Translations under genes and position numbers: made by a program | Source: Lautropia sp. | GTDB taxonomy: Bacteria; Pseudomonadota; Gammaproteobacteria; Burkholderiales; Burkholderiaceae_E | NCBI GenBank assembly: GCA_013813615.1 | Contig: JACCRJ010000102.1 | Location: 1-9,745, forward strand | Reading direction: 5' to 3' | Length of the DNA stretch: 9,745 bases | The notes under the pieces: model-generated | The model's input: only the letters and a program-made list of their open reading frames with translations | Databases searched by the model: none | Told to the model about the DNA's origin: nothing | Part shown: positions 1 through 7,244 of the stretch, one piece after another | Layout of the letters: the number at the start of each line of letters is the position of its first letter | Numbering within the stretch: the first letter of the stretch is position 1

Positions 1-144
1 GACGTGCTCCTTCAGGTCAACAACCAGGACATCCAGTCGGCGGAGCAGTTCAACACGGTCGTCAACAAGCTCGACCGGCGCAAGGCGCTGGTCGTGCTGG
101 TGCGCCGTGGGGAAGCAGCCCAGTACGTGCCGATCAAGCCGTAG
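1..144 (+). CDS. HtrA/DegP/MucD-type serine endoprotease, C-terminal end only
   Basis: The window opens inside this gene, and the visible 47 codons run in frame 1 to a TAG stop. The fragment reads as the end of a PDZ domain: DVLLQVNNQDIQSAEQFN, then a helix (TVVNKLD) and a closing strand ending LVRRGE, then a short tail. In HtrA/DegP/DegQ/MucD proteases the C-terminal PDZ domain helps bind unfolded envelope proteins and control oligomer state in the periplasm. The phrase GDVLLxxNNQ and the LVRRG strand are typical of that last PDZ domain. The protease domain, catalytic triad and signal peptide lie outside the window, so this is an identification by the tail only. In Betaproteobacteria such a gene often ends an rpoE-rseA-mucB-mucD stress operon directly upstream of lepA, which fits here. 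Another PDZ protein cannot be excluded. Confidence 0.75.
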   Translation, partial: DVLLQVNNQDIQSAEQFNTVVNKLDRRKALVVLVRRGEAAQYVPIKP

Positions 145-174
145 CCCCGCCTCGAAACGGGTGTGCCGGGGCGC

Positions 175-213
175 AGGCTGCGGGGAGGCGCTGCGGGGAG
201 GCGCTGCGGGGAG
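175..213. repeat. 13-bp tandem repeat, about three copies
   Basis: The unit GCGCTGCGGGGAG occurs twice perfectly (188-200 and 201-213) and is preceded by a copy differing at its first two bases (175-187). It lies 30 bases after the protease stop and ends 17 bases before the putative -10 box. It would therefore cover the -35 position of a lepA promoter. It codes for nothing recognisable. Replication slippage is the simplest origin. Confidence 0.85.
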
Positions 214-230
214 ACGCCGCGCCCGGCCAC

Positions 231-236
231 TACAAT
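231..236 (+). promoter_or_regulatory. Possible -10 box (TACAAT) for the lepA operon
   Basis: TACAAT matches five of six bases of the sigma-70 consensus TATAAT and stands out in a very GC-rich gap. It is well placed to start transcription near 243, giving a leader of about 115 nt before lepA. The expected -35 position, around 208-213, reads GGGGAG and does not resemble TTGACA. The promoter would therefore need an activator or another contact, or the call is wrong. It is the best promoter candidate in the largest gap of the window. Confidence 0.4.
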
Positions 237-244
237 AGCCGTTT

Positions 245-347
245 GCCCGTGGACGGGCTTGGCGCCGCAAGGTGCCGGCCCGACCGGTGCGACCGGGATG
301 TTCCCGGGCGCCTTGCGATCTGCGGTCCGGTTTCGTCTTGCGGCGCC
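245..347 (+). promoter_or_regulatory. Structured 5' leader of lepA with consecutive hairpins
   Basis: Several perfect or near-perfect stems follow each other. GCCCG/CGGGC pair around the loop TGGA (245-258). GGCGCC/GGTGCC pair around GCAA, a GNRA tetraloop, with one G-U pair (261-276). CCGGT/ACCGG pair around GCG (284-296). CCGGGA/TCCCGG pair around TGT (293-307). The third and fourth stems share bases 293-296 and cannot form together. The palindrome GGCGCC recurs at 307-312 and 342-347 and could close a larger loop. After 347 comes a pyrimidine-rich stretch up to the lepA ATG. No T-run follows any stem, so none looks like an intrinsic terminator. That these structures regulate anything is inference, since short stems are common by chance in GC-rich DNA. 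Confidence 0.4.
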
Positions 348-358
348 TTCTCCTCACC

Positions 359-2152
<1,794 letters not shown>

Positions 2153-2199
2153 GCTGACAATCGGCCCGCATTGCTGTTCCACCCTCATACCAGGTACCC

Positions 2200-3081
2200 A
2201 TGAACTTCGCGCTGATCCTTTTTCTGTTGACCTTGTTCACCCTGTGCGTATGGCTCCTGGACCTGCTGGTGCTGGCGCCCAGACGGCGGCGGACCGCGGC
2301 TGCCGAGGTGGCGGCCTGGGAGAAGGAGCAGACCGCTCGCGCCATCGCGCCGGGTGCGGCCGCCGGGCAGAAAATGCATGACAGGATCGTCCGCAGGCCT
2401 GCGTGGCTGGAATACAGCGCGGGCCTGTTTCCGGTGTTCTTCGTGGTCTTCCTGCTGCGCTCCTTCCTCTTCGAGCCCTTCAAAATCCCCTCCGGATCGA
2501 TGATTCCGACGCTGCTGGTGGGCGACCTGATCCTCGTCAACAAGTATCCCTACGGGGTCAGACTGCCGGTCGTCCACACCAAGGTGCTGGATGTCGGTTC
2601 GCCGCGGCGGGGGGACACGATAGTCTTCCGATATCCGCTGGATACCTCGGTCGACTACGTGAAACGCGTCGTCGGATTGCCCGGGGACAAAGTCAGCATA
2701 AGAAACAACAGGTTAAACATCAACGACCGGGAAGTGCCGCTGGAGGCGGTCGGTGAATTTTACGACGTGGAACAGGGAAGGTATGTCCCGCAATACTCAG
2801 AGAAGTTGGGAGATGTCACTCATAACATATTGACAGAATTGAGGAATCCGTCTCTCATAAGGCCCATACAAGGCGTGCCTCACAGCGACAAATGCAGCTA
2901 TGCGCCGACCGGCCTGAGCTGCACCGTGCCCCCCGGTCACTTTTTCGTGATGGGCGACAACCGTGAAAACAGTCTCGACAGCCGCTACTGGGGATTCGTG
3001 CCGGAGAAGAACCTGGTTGGCAGGGCATTCTTCATCTGGATGAATTTCGGGGATCTCACAAGGATTGGAAGCATCAAGTGA
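2200..3081 (+). CDS. lepB: Signal peptidase I (leader peptidase)
   Basis: LepB is the inner-membrane protease that cuts signal peptides from proteins exported by Sec and Tat. The 293-residue protein has an N-terminal membrane helix (about 3-26), a basic cytoplasmic loop (RRRR at 28-31), and a second helix (about 74-91). The box with the catalytic serine follows, IPSGSM (96-101, Ser100). The general base Lys155 lies in YVKRVVGLPGD, and the conserved box GDNRENSLDSRYWG begins at 252. Cys232 and Cys241 sit where E. coli LepB has its disulfide pair, though the spacing is wider. The ATG at 2200 begins the first helix and has only a weak AGG upstream. Codon use changes sharply in residues 167-225, where ATA, AGA, AGG and TTA appear; the active-site boxes lie outside this stretch. 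The stop overlaps the next gene. Confidence 0.96.
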   Translation: MNFALILFLLTLFTLCVWLLDLLVLAPRRRRTAAAEVAAWEKEQTARAIAPGAAAGQKMHDRIVRRPAWLEYSAGLFPVFFVVFLLRSFLFEPFKIPSGSMIPTLLVGDLILVNKYPYGVRLPVVHTKVLDVGSPRRGDTIVFRYPLDTSVDYVKRVVGLPGDKVSIRNNRLNINDREVPLEAVGEFYDVEQGRYVPQYSEKLGDVTHNILTELRNPSLIRPIQGVPHSDKCSYAPTGLSCTVPPGHFFVMGDNRENSLDSRYWGFVPEKNLVGRAFFIWMNFGDLTRIGSIK

Positions 3082-3512
3082 CCATGCGTCCCCCTCCGCG
3101 CGTAGCCGGCGCGCCAGCTGAGCGGCTCTTGCGAAAGCCTGCCGGGGCTGGCCGATTCAGCCGGCGCCAGCGCGGGCTTACCCTGATCGGTCTGCTGTTT
3201 TCCGGCATCATCATTGCCTTGATTGCGCTGGTCGTGATGCGGGTGGTGCCGACGGTGATCGAATACGTCAACATCAAGAAGGCGGTGGTCCGGGCGACCA
3301 GCGCGTCGCCGACGGGATTGCCCTCGGAGATCCGGACTGCATTCGACCGGTCTCAGGCAATCGACGACTTTTCCGCCGTCGCCGCGAAGGATCTGGTCAT
3401 CTCCAAAGTGAACGACAAGACCGTGGTTTCGTTCGCCTACGAGAAGCGGGTGCCGCTATTCGGACCCGCCAGCCTGCTGATCGAGTACAAGGGCGATTCC
3501 AGGTCCAACTGA
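3078..3512 (+). CDS. DUF4845-type single-pass membrane protein, pseudopilin-like N-terminus
   Basis: This gene encodes about 144 residues of unknown function. I recognise it as the DUF4845-type protein usually found between lepB and rnc in Betaproteobacteria. A basic leader of about 33 residues ends in RRQRG and is followed by [10 protein letters not shown] and a membrane helix (about 34-54). The pattern resembles a type IV prepilin (RG|FTLIEL), but the Glu expected at +5 of the mature protein is Gly38. A small domain of about 85 residues follows, probably on the outer face of the inner membrane, ending in [15 protein letters not shown]. The start is uncertain. GTG at 3078 overlaps the lepB stop (GTGA) and has GGAAG 6 nt upstream; ATG at 3084 would shorten it by two codons. 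The context suggests a link to protein export or envelope work, but no function is shown. Confidence 0.8.
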   Translation: MTMRPPPRVAGAPAERLLRKPAGAGRFSRRQRGLTLIGLLFSGIIIALIALVVMRVVPTVIEYVNIKKAVVRATSASPTGLPSEIRTAFDRSQAIDDFSAVAAKDLVISKVNDKTVVSFAYEKRVPLFGPASLLIEYKGDSRSN

Positions 3513-3574
3513 TCCAGCCGTCCGTCGCCGCCGCGCACGGGTTTTTCCGCAGGATGTCATGCGAATGGGGAGTG

Positions 3575-4387
3575 ATGGAACCAAGCCTTGAAGGGTTGCA
3601 GGAACGTCTTGGGTATCGATTCAAGACCGAGACGCTGCTCGTTCAGGCGTTGACCCATCGCAGCCATGGCAAGCTGCACAACGAACGGCTCGAGTTCCTC
3701 GGCGACAGCGTGCTCAACTGCGCCGTCGCTTCCATGCTGTACGCCCGCTTCGGCCGTTTCGACGAAGGCGATCTCTCCCGATTACGCTCAAACCTGGTAA
3801 AGCAGCAGGCGCTGTACGAAATCGGCCAGACGCTGGCGCTGGGGGAGTTCCTGGTGCTTGGGGAGGGCGAACGCCGCAGCGGCGGCCTGCGCCGCCCGTC
3901 CATCCTTGCGGATACTGTCGAGGCGATCATGGGCGCTGTCTTCCTCGACTCGGACTTCACGCAGGCGGCGTCGGTGATAGAGAAGCTGTATGAGCCGGTG
4001 CTGAAGAGTGTGGATCCCAAAACGCTCGGCAAGGACGCCAAGACGCTGCTGCAGGAGTACCTGCAGGGTAGGCGCATCCCGCTGCCGGTCTATGAAGTGG
4101 TCGCCACTCACGGCGCCGCCCACAGCCAGGTCTTCGAAGTCGAATGCTCCATTCCGAAGCTGTCGGTCAGGGTGAGCGGCACCGGCGGCAGCCGCCGGGC
4201 TGCGGAACAGGCTGCGGCGAAGCTGGCGCTGGAAAGCGCCACCCGGCTGCAGGCCAGCACGCCGCGTCGTCCCAAAGCGGCGCCGGCCGTCCCCCGTGCC
4301 GCGAGGCCCGCGGCAAACGTTGCTGCCAAGGCGCCGGAGACCGACAGCGAGGCCGGATCCGCCACGAGCCGCTCGGCCGCCATCTGA
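3575..4387 (+). CDS. rnc: Ribonuclease III
   Basis: RNase III cuts double-stranded RNA, above all the pre-rRNA stems, and tunes several mRNAs. From the ATG at 3575 the protein has 270 residues. The signature [10 protein letters not shown] (36-45) carries Glu40 and Asp44, and ADTVEAI carries Asp113 and Glu116, the four metal-binding catalytic acids. A double-stranded RNA-binding domain follows (about 150-222), with its closing motif [15 protein letters not shown]. After it comes a tail of about 45 residues rich in Ala, Pro, Arg and Ser that the 226-residue E. coli enzyme lacks; it is probably disordered. I preferred 3575 over an in-frame ATG at 3554 because the distance to the LGYRF motif then matches E. 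coli. Neither start has a well-spaced Shine-Dalgarno; GGGGAG sits only 2 nt before 3575. era follows after 4 nt, the classic rnc-era pair. Confidence 0.96.
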   Translation: MEPSLEGLQERLGYRFKTETLLVQALTHRSHGKLHNERLEFLGDSVLNCAVASMLYARFGRFDEGDLSRLRSNLVKQQALYEIGQTLALGEFLVLGEGERRSGGLRRPSILADTVEAIMGAVFLDSDFTQAASVIEKLYEPVLKSVDPKTLGKDAKTLLQEYLQGRRIPLPVYEVVATHGAAHSQVFEVECSIPKLSVRVSGTGGSRRAAEQAAAKLALESATRLQASTPRRPKAAPAVPRAARPAANVAAKAPETDSEAGSATSRSAAI

Positions 4388-4391
4388 GCCG

Positions 4392-5306
4392 TTGAAGACC
4401 GCAGACGGGAACGCCACGAAAGCCGGTTTTCGCTGCGGCCACGTCGCCATCGTCGGGCGGCCGAATACCGGCAAGTCGACTCTGCTTAACCACCTGGTCG
4501 GTCAGATGGTGTCGATAACCGCCGACCGCGCGCAGACGACGCGGCATCGCGTGCTGGCGGTGCTGACCCGGGCGGATGCGCAACTGGTCCTGATCGACTC
4601 GCCGGGCTACCAGACCCGGCAGCTGAACCCGCTCAACCAGTTGCTCAACCGCACTGCCCAATCCACCGCGCAGAACGCGGACGTGGTCGTCATCGTCGCG
4701 CAGATCAACGGATGGACCAGCGCGGAGGACCAGGTTCTGAAGCTGCTTCCGCCGGGCGTGCCGGCTATCCTGGCGTTGAACAAGATGGACACGCTGGCGA
4801 GCCAGAACGACGTGCTGCCGACCATCGCCAAGGTCGCGGAACGCGCCCCTTCGCTGGCGGCGATCGTGCCGATCAGCGCCCGCACCGGCTTCAACGTCGA
4901 CAAGCTGGTGTCTGCGGTTGTCGCCCGGTTGCCGGTGGCGCCGCCGATCTATGGCGACGAGACGCTGACCGACCGGCCGGAACGATTCTTTGCGAGCGAA
5001 CTGATCCGCGAGAAGCTTTTCCGCCTTCTCGGGGACGAGATCCCGTACCAGAGTACCGTAGTCATCGACTGCTTCGAGATGGAAGGCAGCCTGCGCCGCA
5101 TCAATGCGTCGATCGTGGTCGAGCGGCGGGCGCACAAGCCGATCATCCTGGGCAAGGGCGGGGAGCGCATCAAGCGCATTGCCAGCGAGGCCCGCCAGGA
5201 CATGGAGAAGCTCTTCGGCGGCAAGGTTTTCCTGACCGTATGGGTCCAGGTTCGCGGCGGCTGGTCGAAGGACGCAGCGCATCTTCGCAGCTACGGTTAT
5301 GAGTGA
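4392..5306 (+). CDS. era: GTPase Era, 30S ribosome assembly factor
   Basis: Era binds GTP and the 3' end of 16S rRNA and checks small-subunit maturation, so it works downstream of RNase III. The motifs are P-loop GRPNTGKST (22-30, with Thr for the more usual Val), DSPG (69-72), NKMD (130-133) and SAR (162-164). A C-terminal KH domain carries the RNA-binding GKGG loop (254-257) and ends in WVQVRGGWSKDAAHLRSYGYE. The start is uncertain. The P-loop frame has no ATG or GTG after the rnc stop. TTG at 4392, 4 nt after that stop, gives 304 residues, close to 301 in E. coli. The next upstream option, GTG at 4296, would lie inside rnc and add 32 Arg/Pro-rich residues unlike the family. The stop overlaps the recO start by 8 bases (ATGAGTGA), which suggests translational coupling. 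Confidence 0.95.
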   Translation: MKTADGNATKAGFRCGHVAIVGRPNTGKSTLLNHLVGQMVSITADRAQTTRHRVLAVLTRADAQLVLIDSPGYQTRQLNPLNQLLNRTAQSTAQNADVVVIVAQINGWTSAEDQVLKLLPPGVPAILALNKMDTLASQNDVLPTIAKVAERAPSLAAIVPISARTGFNVDKLVSAVVARLPVAPPIYGDETLTDRPERFFASELIREKLFRLLGDEIPYQSTVVIDCFEMEGSLRRINASIVVERRAHKPIILGKGGERIKRIASEARQDMEKLFGGKVFLTVWVQVRGGWSKDAAHLRSYGYE

Positions 5307-5988
5307 GACGGGCTTCGTCCTGCACAGCCTGCCTCATCGAGAAACCAGCCTGATCGTCGAACTGTTCTCTCAGACGCACGGCAGGCTCGCGGTGATCGCC
5401 AAGGGTGCGCGACGTCCGCAATCGGCACTGCGTGCCGTTTTGCTGCAGTTCCAGCCGATCGAGTTTTCGCTGGCCGGCAAGGGCGAAATGCGGATCCTGA
5501 CGCGAGCCGAATGGCAGGGCGGTTTGCCGATGCCGTCGGGCGAGGCGCTGCTGTTTGCCTTTTATCTGAACGAACTGCTGGTGCGCCTGCTGATGCGTGA
5601 AGATCCGCATCCCGGGCTGTACGATGCCTATGTTCAGGCCCTGCGGTCGCTGGCCGAGGTGGGCGCCCGGGAAGAGGTGCTGCGCCGGTTCGAATGGCTT
5701 CTCCTCAAGGAGATCGGATATGCGCCGGACCTGAGCCGGGACCGTCAGGGCCACCGATTGCAGCCGCAGGCGGAGTACCGGATGCATGCGGGACAGCTGG
5801 TTCTGTCCGACGCCGCCGACGAGGAGGCGTTCTCCGGGCAGCTGCTCCAGGACATCGCGAGCGGGCGGTATGATGCGCCAGGGGCACTGGCTTGCGCCAA
5901 GCGCCTGTCGCGCCAGGTCCTTGGCGAGCAGCTGGAGGGCATTCCGCTGAAGACGCGGCAGATCCTGATCGACCTGCAGCGGCTGTAG
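5299..5988 (+). CDS. recO: DNA repair protein RecO
   Basis: RecO works with RecR to load RecA onto SSB-coated single-stranded DNA in gap repair by the RecFOR pathway. The 229-residue product is near the 242 of E. coli. The N-terminal OB-fold is recognisable from GFVLHSLPHRETSLIVELFSQTHGRL through AKGARRPQS (about 5-40), and the helical C-terminal half contains FEWLLLKEIGY (131-141). No paired CxxC motifs are seen, so there is no sign of the zinc-binding site some RecO proteins have. The ATG at 5299 begins inside the end of era, and the fit to the OB-fold start is good. era-recO-pdxJ is a common proteobacterial order. The recO stop lies within a degenerate short repeat that runs into the gap before pdxJ. 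Confidence 0.93.
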   Translation: MSETGFVLHSLPHRETSLIVELFSQTHGRLAVIAKGARRPQSALRAVLLQFQPIEFSLAGKGEMRILTRAEWQGGLPMPSGEALLFAFYLNELLVRLLMREDPHPGLYDAYVQALRSLAEVGAREEVLRRFEWLLLKEIGYAPDLSRDRQGHRLQPQAEYRMHAGQLVLSDAADEEAFSGQLLQDIASGRYDAPGALACAKRLSRQVLGEQLEGIPLKTRQILIDLQRL

Positions 5989-6030
5989 CACGCAACTGCT
6001 GTAGTGTGCAATCGCGGAATGTGCAACCGT
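5982..6030. repeat. Degenerate ~16-bp tandem repeat spanning the recO stop
   Basis: GCTGTAG occurs at 5982-5988, where it contains the recO stop TAG, and again at 5998-6004. TGTGCAATCG at 6005-6014 recurs as TGTGCAACCG at 6020-6029. Laid end to end these make three diverged units of about 15-16 bases: GCTGTAGCACGCAACT, GCTGTAGTGTGCAAT and CGCGGAATGTGCAACC. The array fills most of the 60-base gap before pdxJ. It looks like old slippage and has no obvious regulatory role. Confidence 0.5.
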
Positions 6031-6048
6031 TGGGCAAGCGAGCTACTC

Positions 6049-6813
6049 ATGATCGAACTGGGCGTGAATATCGACCACGTGGCCACGCTGCGGCAGGCGC
6101 GCCGTACCTATGAGCCGGACCCCGTGTGGGCCGCGGTCGAAGCCCACCTGGGCGGGGCCGACGGCATCACGGTGCACCTGCGCGAAGACCGGCGCCACAT
6201 CCAGGACCTGGACGTTCGCCGGCTGCGTGACCTGACCCACATCAAGCTCAACCTGGAAATGGCAGCCACCGACGAGATGATTGCCATTGCTGTCGATATC
6301 CGTCCGGAGATGGCGATGCTGGTGCCGGAAGGCCGTCATGAGATCACTACCGAGGGCGGGCTCGACATCGCCTGCCAGGAAGCCGCGATCACCGCCGCCA
6401 TTGCCCGGCTGCGGGATGCCGGCGTGATGACCAGCGTCTTCATCGATGCCGACACTGCCCAGGTCCAAGCGGCCGCCCGCGCCGGGGCGGCGGTCTGCGA
6501 GATCCACACCGGCCCCTACGCGCATGCGTTCCATCTGCACGGCAGGGATGCGGAGAGCGCCGCCGTCCTGCGGGAGCTCTCGAAGATCCGCAGCGCCGGC
6601 GAACTGGTCCGGCAGCATGGTATGCGCTTCAATGCCGGCCACGCGCTCAACTATTTCAACGTCCAGCCGGTGGCCGCGCTGGCCGGCATCCGGGAGTTGC
6701 ACATCGGCCATGCGATCGTCTCGCGCGCCTTGTTCGTCGGGCTGCGCGAAGCGGTGGCGGAGATGAAGCGGCTGATCAGGGAAGCTGCCGCCAGGGGCTC
6801 CCGAGGCTCCTGA
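6049..6813 (+). CDS. pdxJ: Pyridoxine 5'-phosphate synthase
   Basis: PdxJ condenses 1-deoxyxylulose 5-phosphate with 3-amino-2-oxopropyl phosphate to give pyridoxine 5'-phosphate, the last ring-forming step of the DXP-dependent vitamin B6 pathway. The 254-residue protein is close to 243 in E. coli. Conserved blocks are [18 protein letters not shown] (2-19), [12 protein letters not shown] (40-51, with His43 and Arg45), NLEMA (68-72), [25 protein letters not shown] (151-158) and NAGHALNY (195-202). I chose the ATG at 6049 because the family starts [10 protein letters not shown]. An in-frame GTG at 6004 would add 15 residues (MCNRGMCNR...) coded by the degenerate repeat. Only weak purine-rich sequence precedes the ATG. 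The last codons, coding GSRGS, belong to a 9-bp repeat that continues to the acpS start. Confidence 0.96.
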   Translation: MIELGVNIDHVATLRQARRTYEPDPVWAAVEAHLGGADGITVHLREDRRHIQDLDVRRLRDLTHIKLNLEMAATDEMIAIAVDIRPEMAMLVPEGRHEITTEGGLDIACQEAAITAAIARLRDAGVMTSVFIDADTAQVQAAARAGAAVCEIHTGPYAHAFHLHGRDAESAAVLRELSKIRSAGELVRQHGMRFNAGHALNYFNVQPVAALAGIRELHIGHAIVSRALFVGLREAVAEMKRLIREAAARGSRGS

Positions 6814-6827
6814 GGCTACTGAGACCG
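6792..6827. repeat. 9-bp degenerate tandem repeat across the pdxJ-acpS junction
   Basis: Four successive 9-base units can be laid out: CAGGGGCTC, CCGAGGCTC, CTGAGGCTA and CTGAGACCG. They end exactly before the acpS ATG at 6828. The pdxJ stop (TGA, 6811-6813) falls in the third unit. Each unit has a purine core (GGGG, GAGG or GAGA), and these are the only Shine-Dalgarno-like sequences in front of acpS. Similarity is strongest between the second and third units. Confidence 0.6.
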
Positions 6828-7244
6828 ATGATCTACGGAATCGGCACCGACATCGTCCTGCTCGATCGCATCGCGGACCTCTACCGCCGCTACGGCGATC
6901 GGTTCGCCCGGCGCGTCCTGGGCCCGGAAGAACTGGTGGAATTCGCCCGCCGCCGCTCGCGCGGCGCTGCCGACGGGGTGGCCGGCACCGATAGGGCGGT
7001 GCGTTATCTCGCAAAACGGTTCGCCGGCAAGGAGGCCTTCTCGAAAGCGCTCGGGCTTGGGCTGCGCGGACCGATGACCCTGCTGTCGCTGCAGATCCTG
7101 AACGACCGCCGCGGCAAACCCTACGCGGTGGCGCGCAAGGCGCTGGCGCCGTACCTTAACGAACTGGGCGTGGCGGCCCATGTCTCGCTCTCGGACGAGC
7201 AGGGCAGCGCGCTCGCGTTCGTGATCCTGGAGAAAAATCGATGA
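6828..7244 (+). CDS. acpS: Holo-[acyl-carrier-protein] synthase
   Basis: AcpS moves the 4'-phosphopantetheine arm from coenzyme A to a serine of apo-ACP, switching on fatty acid synthesis. The 138-residue protein is slightly longer than the 126 of E. coli. The N-terminal motif GIGTDIV (4-10) contains the Mg2+-binding Asp8. The second conserved block, RFAGKEAFSKALG, holds Glu69 and the lysines near the CoA phosphates. The extra length lies mainly in a basic loop (RRRSRGAADGVAGTDRAVR) before that block. The ATG at 6828 directly follows the 9-bp repeat, 14 nt after the pdxJ stop, with no well-placed Shine-Dalgarno apart from the repeat's GAGG cores. pdxJ-acpS adjacency is widespread in proteobacteria. 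The stop overlaps the nagZ start as ATGA. Confidence 0.95.
   Translation: MIYGIGTDIVLLDRIADLYRRYGDRFARRVLGPEELVEFARRRSRGAADGVAGTDRAVRYLAKRFAGKEAFSKALGLGLRGPMTLLSLQILNDRRGKPYAVARKALAPYLNELGVAAHVSLSDEQGSALAFVILEKNR
7229..7232 (+). promoter_or_regulatory. Shine-Dalgarno GGAG that decides the nagZ start
   Basis: GGAG lies 8 nt before the ATG at 7241, an ideal spacing and better than at most genes in this window. It favours 7241 over the internal ATG at 7298, where only weak purine sequence precedes. It lies within the last codons of acpS. Confidence 0.6.

Noticed and set aside
2154..2161. CTGACAAT in the lepA-lepB gap as a lepB promoter
   Set aside because: CTGACA resembles a -35 and GACAAT a -10, but they overlap and neither has a partner at proper spacing. 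An internal promoter remains possible but is not supported.
3513..3574. A leader hairpin for RNase III autoregulation just before rnc
   Set aside because: Only a 4-bp stem (CCGT/ACGG) is visible in this gap, far short of an RNase III target.
4167..5282. A 371-codon minus-strand frame opposite the end of rnc and most of era
   Set aside because: Low-complexity, His/Arg/Asp-rich product, with every conserved motif belonging to Era on the + strand.
6005..6012. TGTGCAAT before pdxJ as an extended -10
   Set aside because: Only partial match, no -35, and better explained as part of the short repeat.
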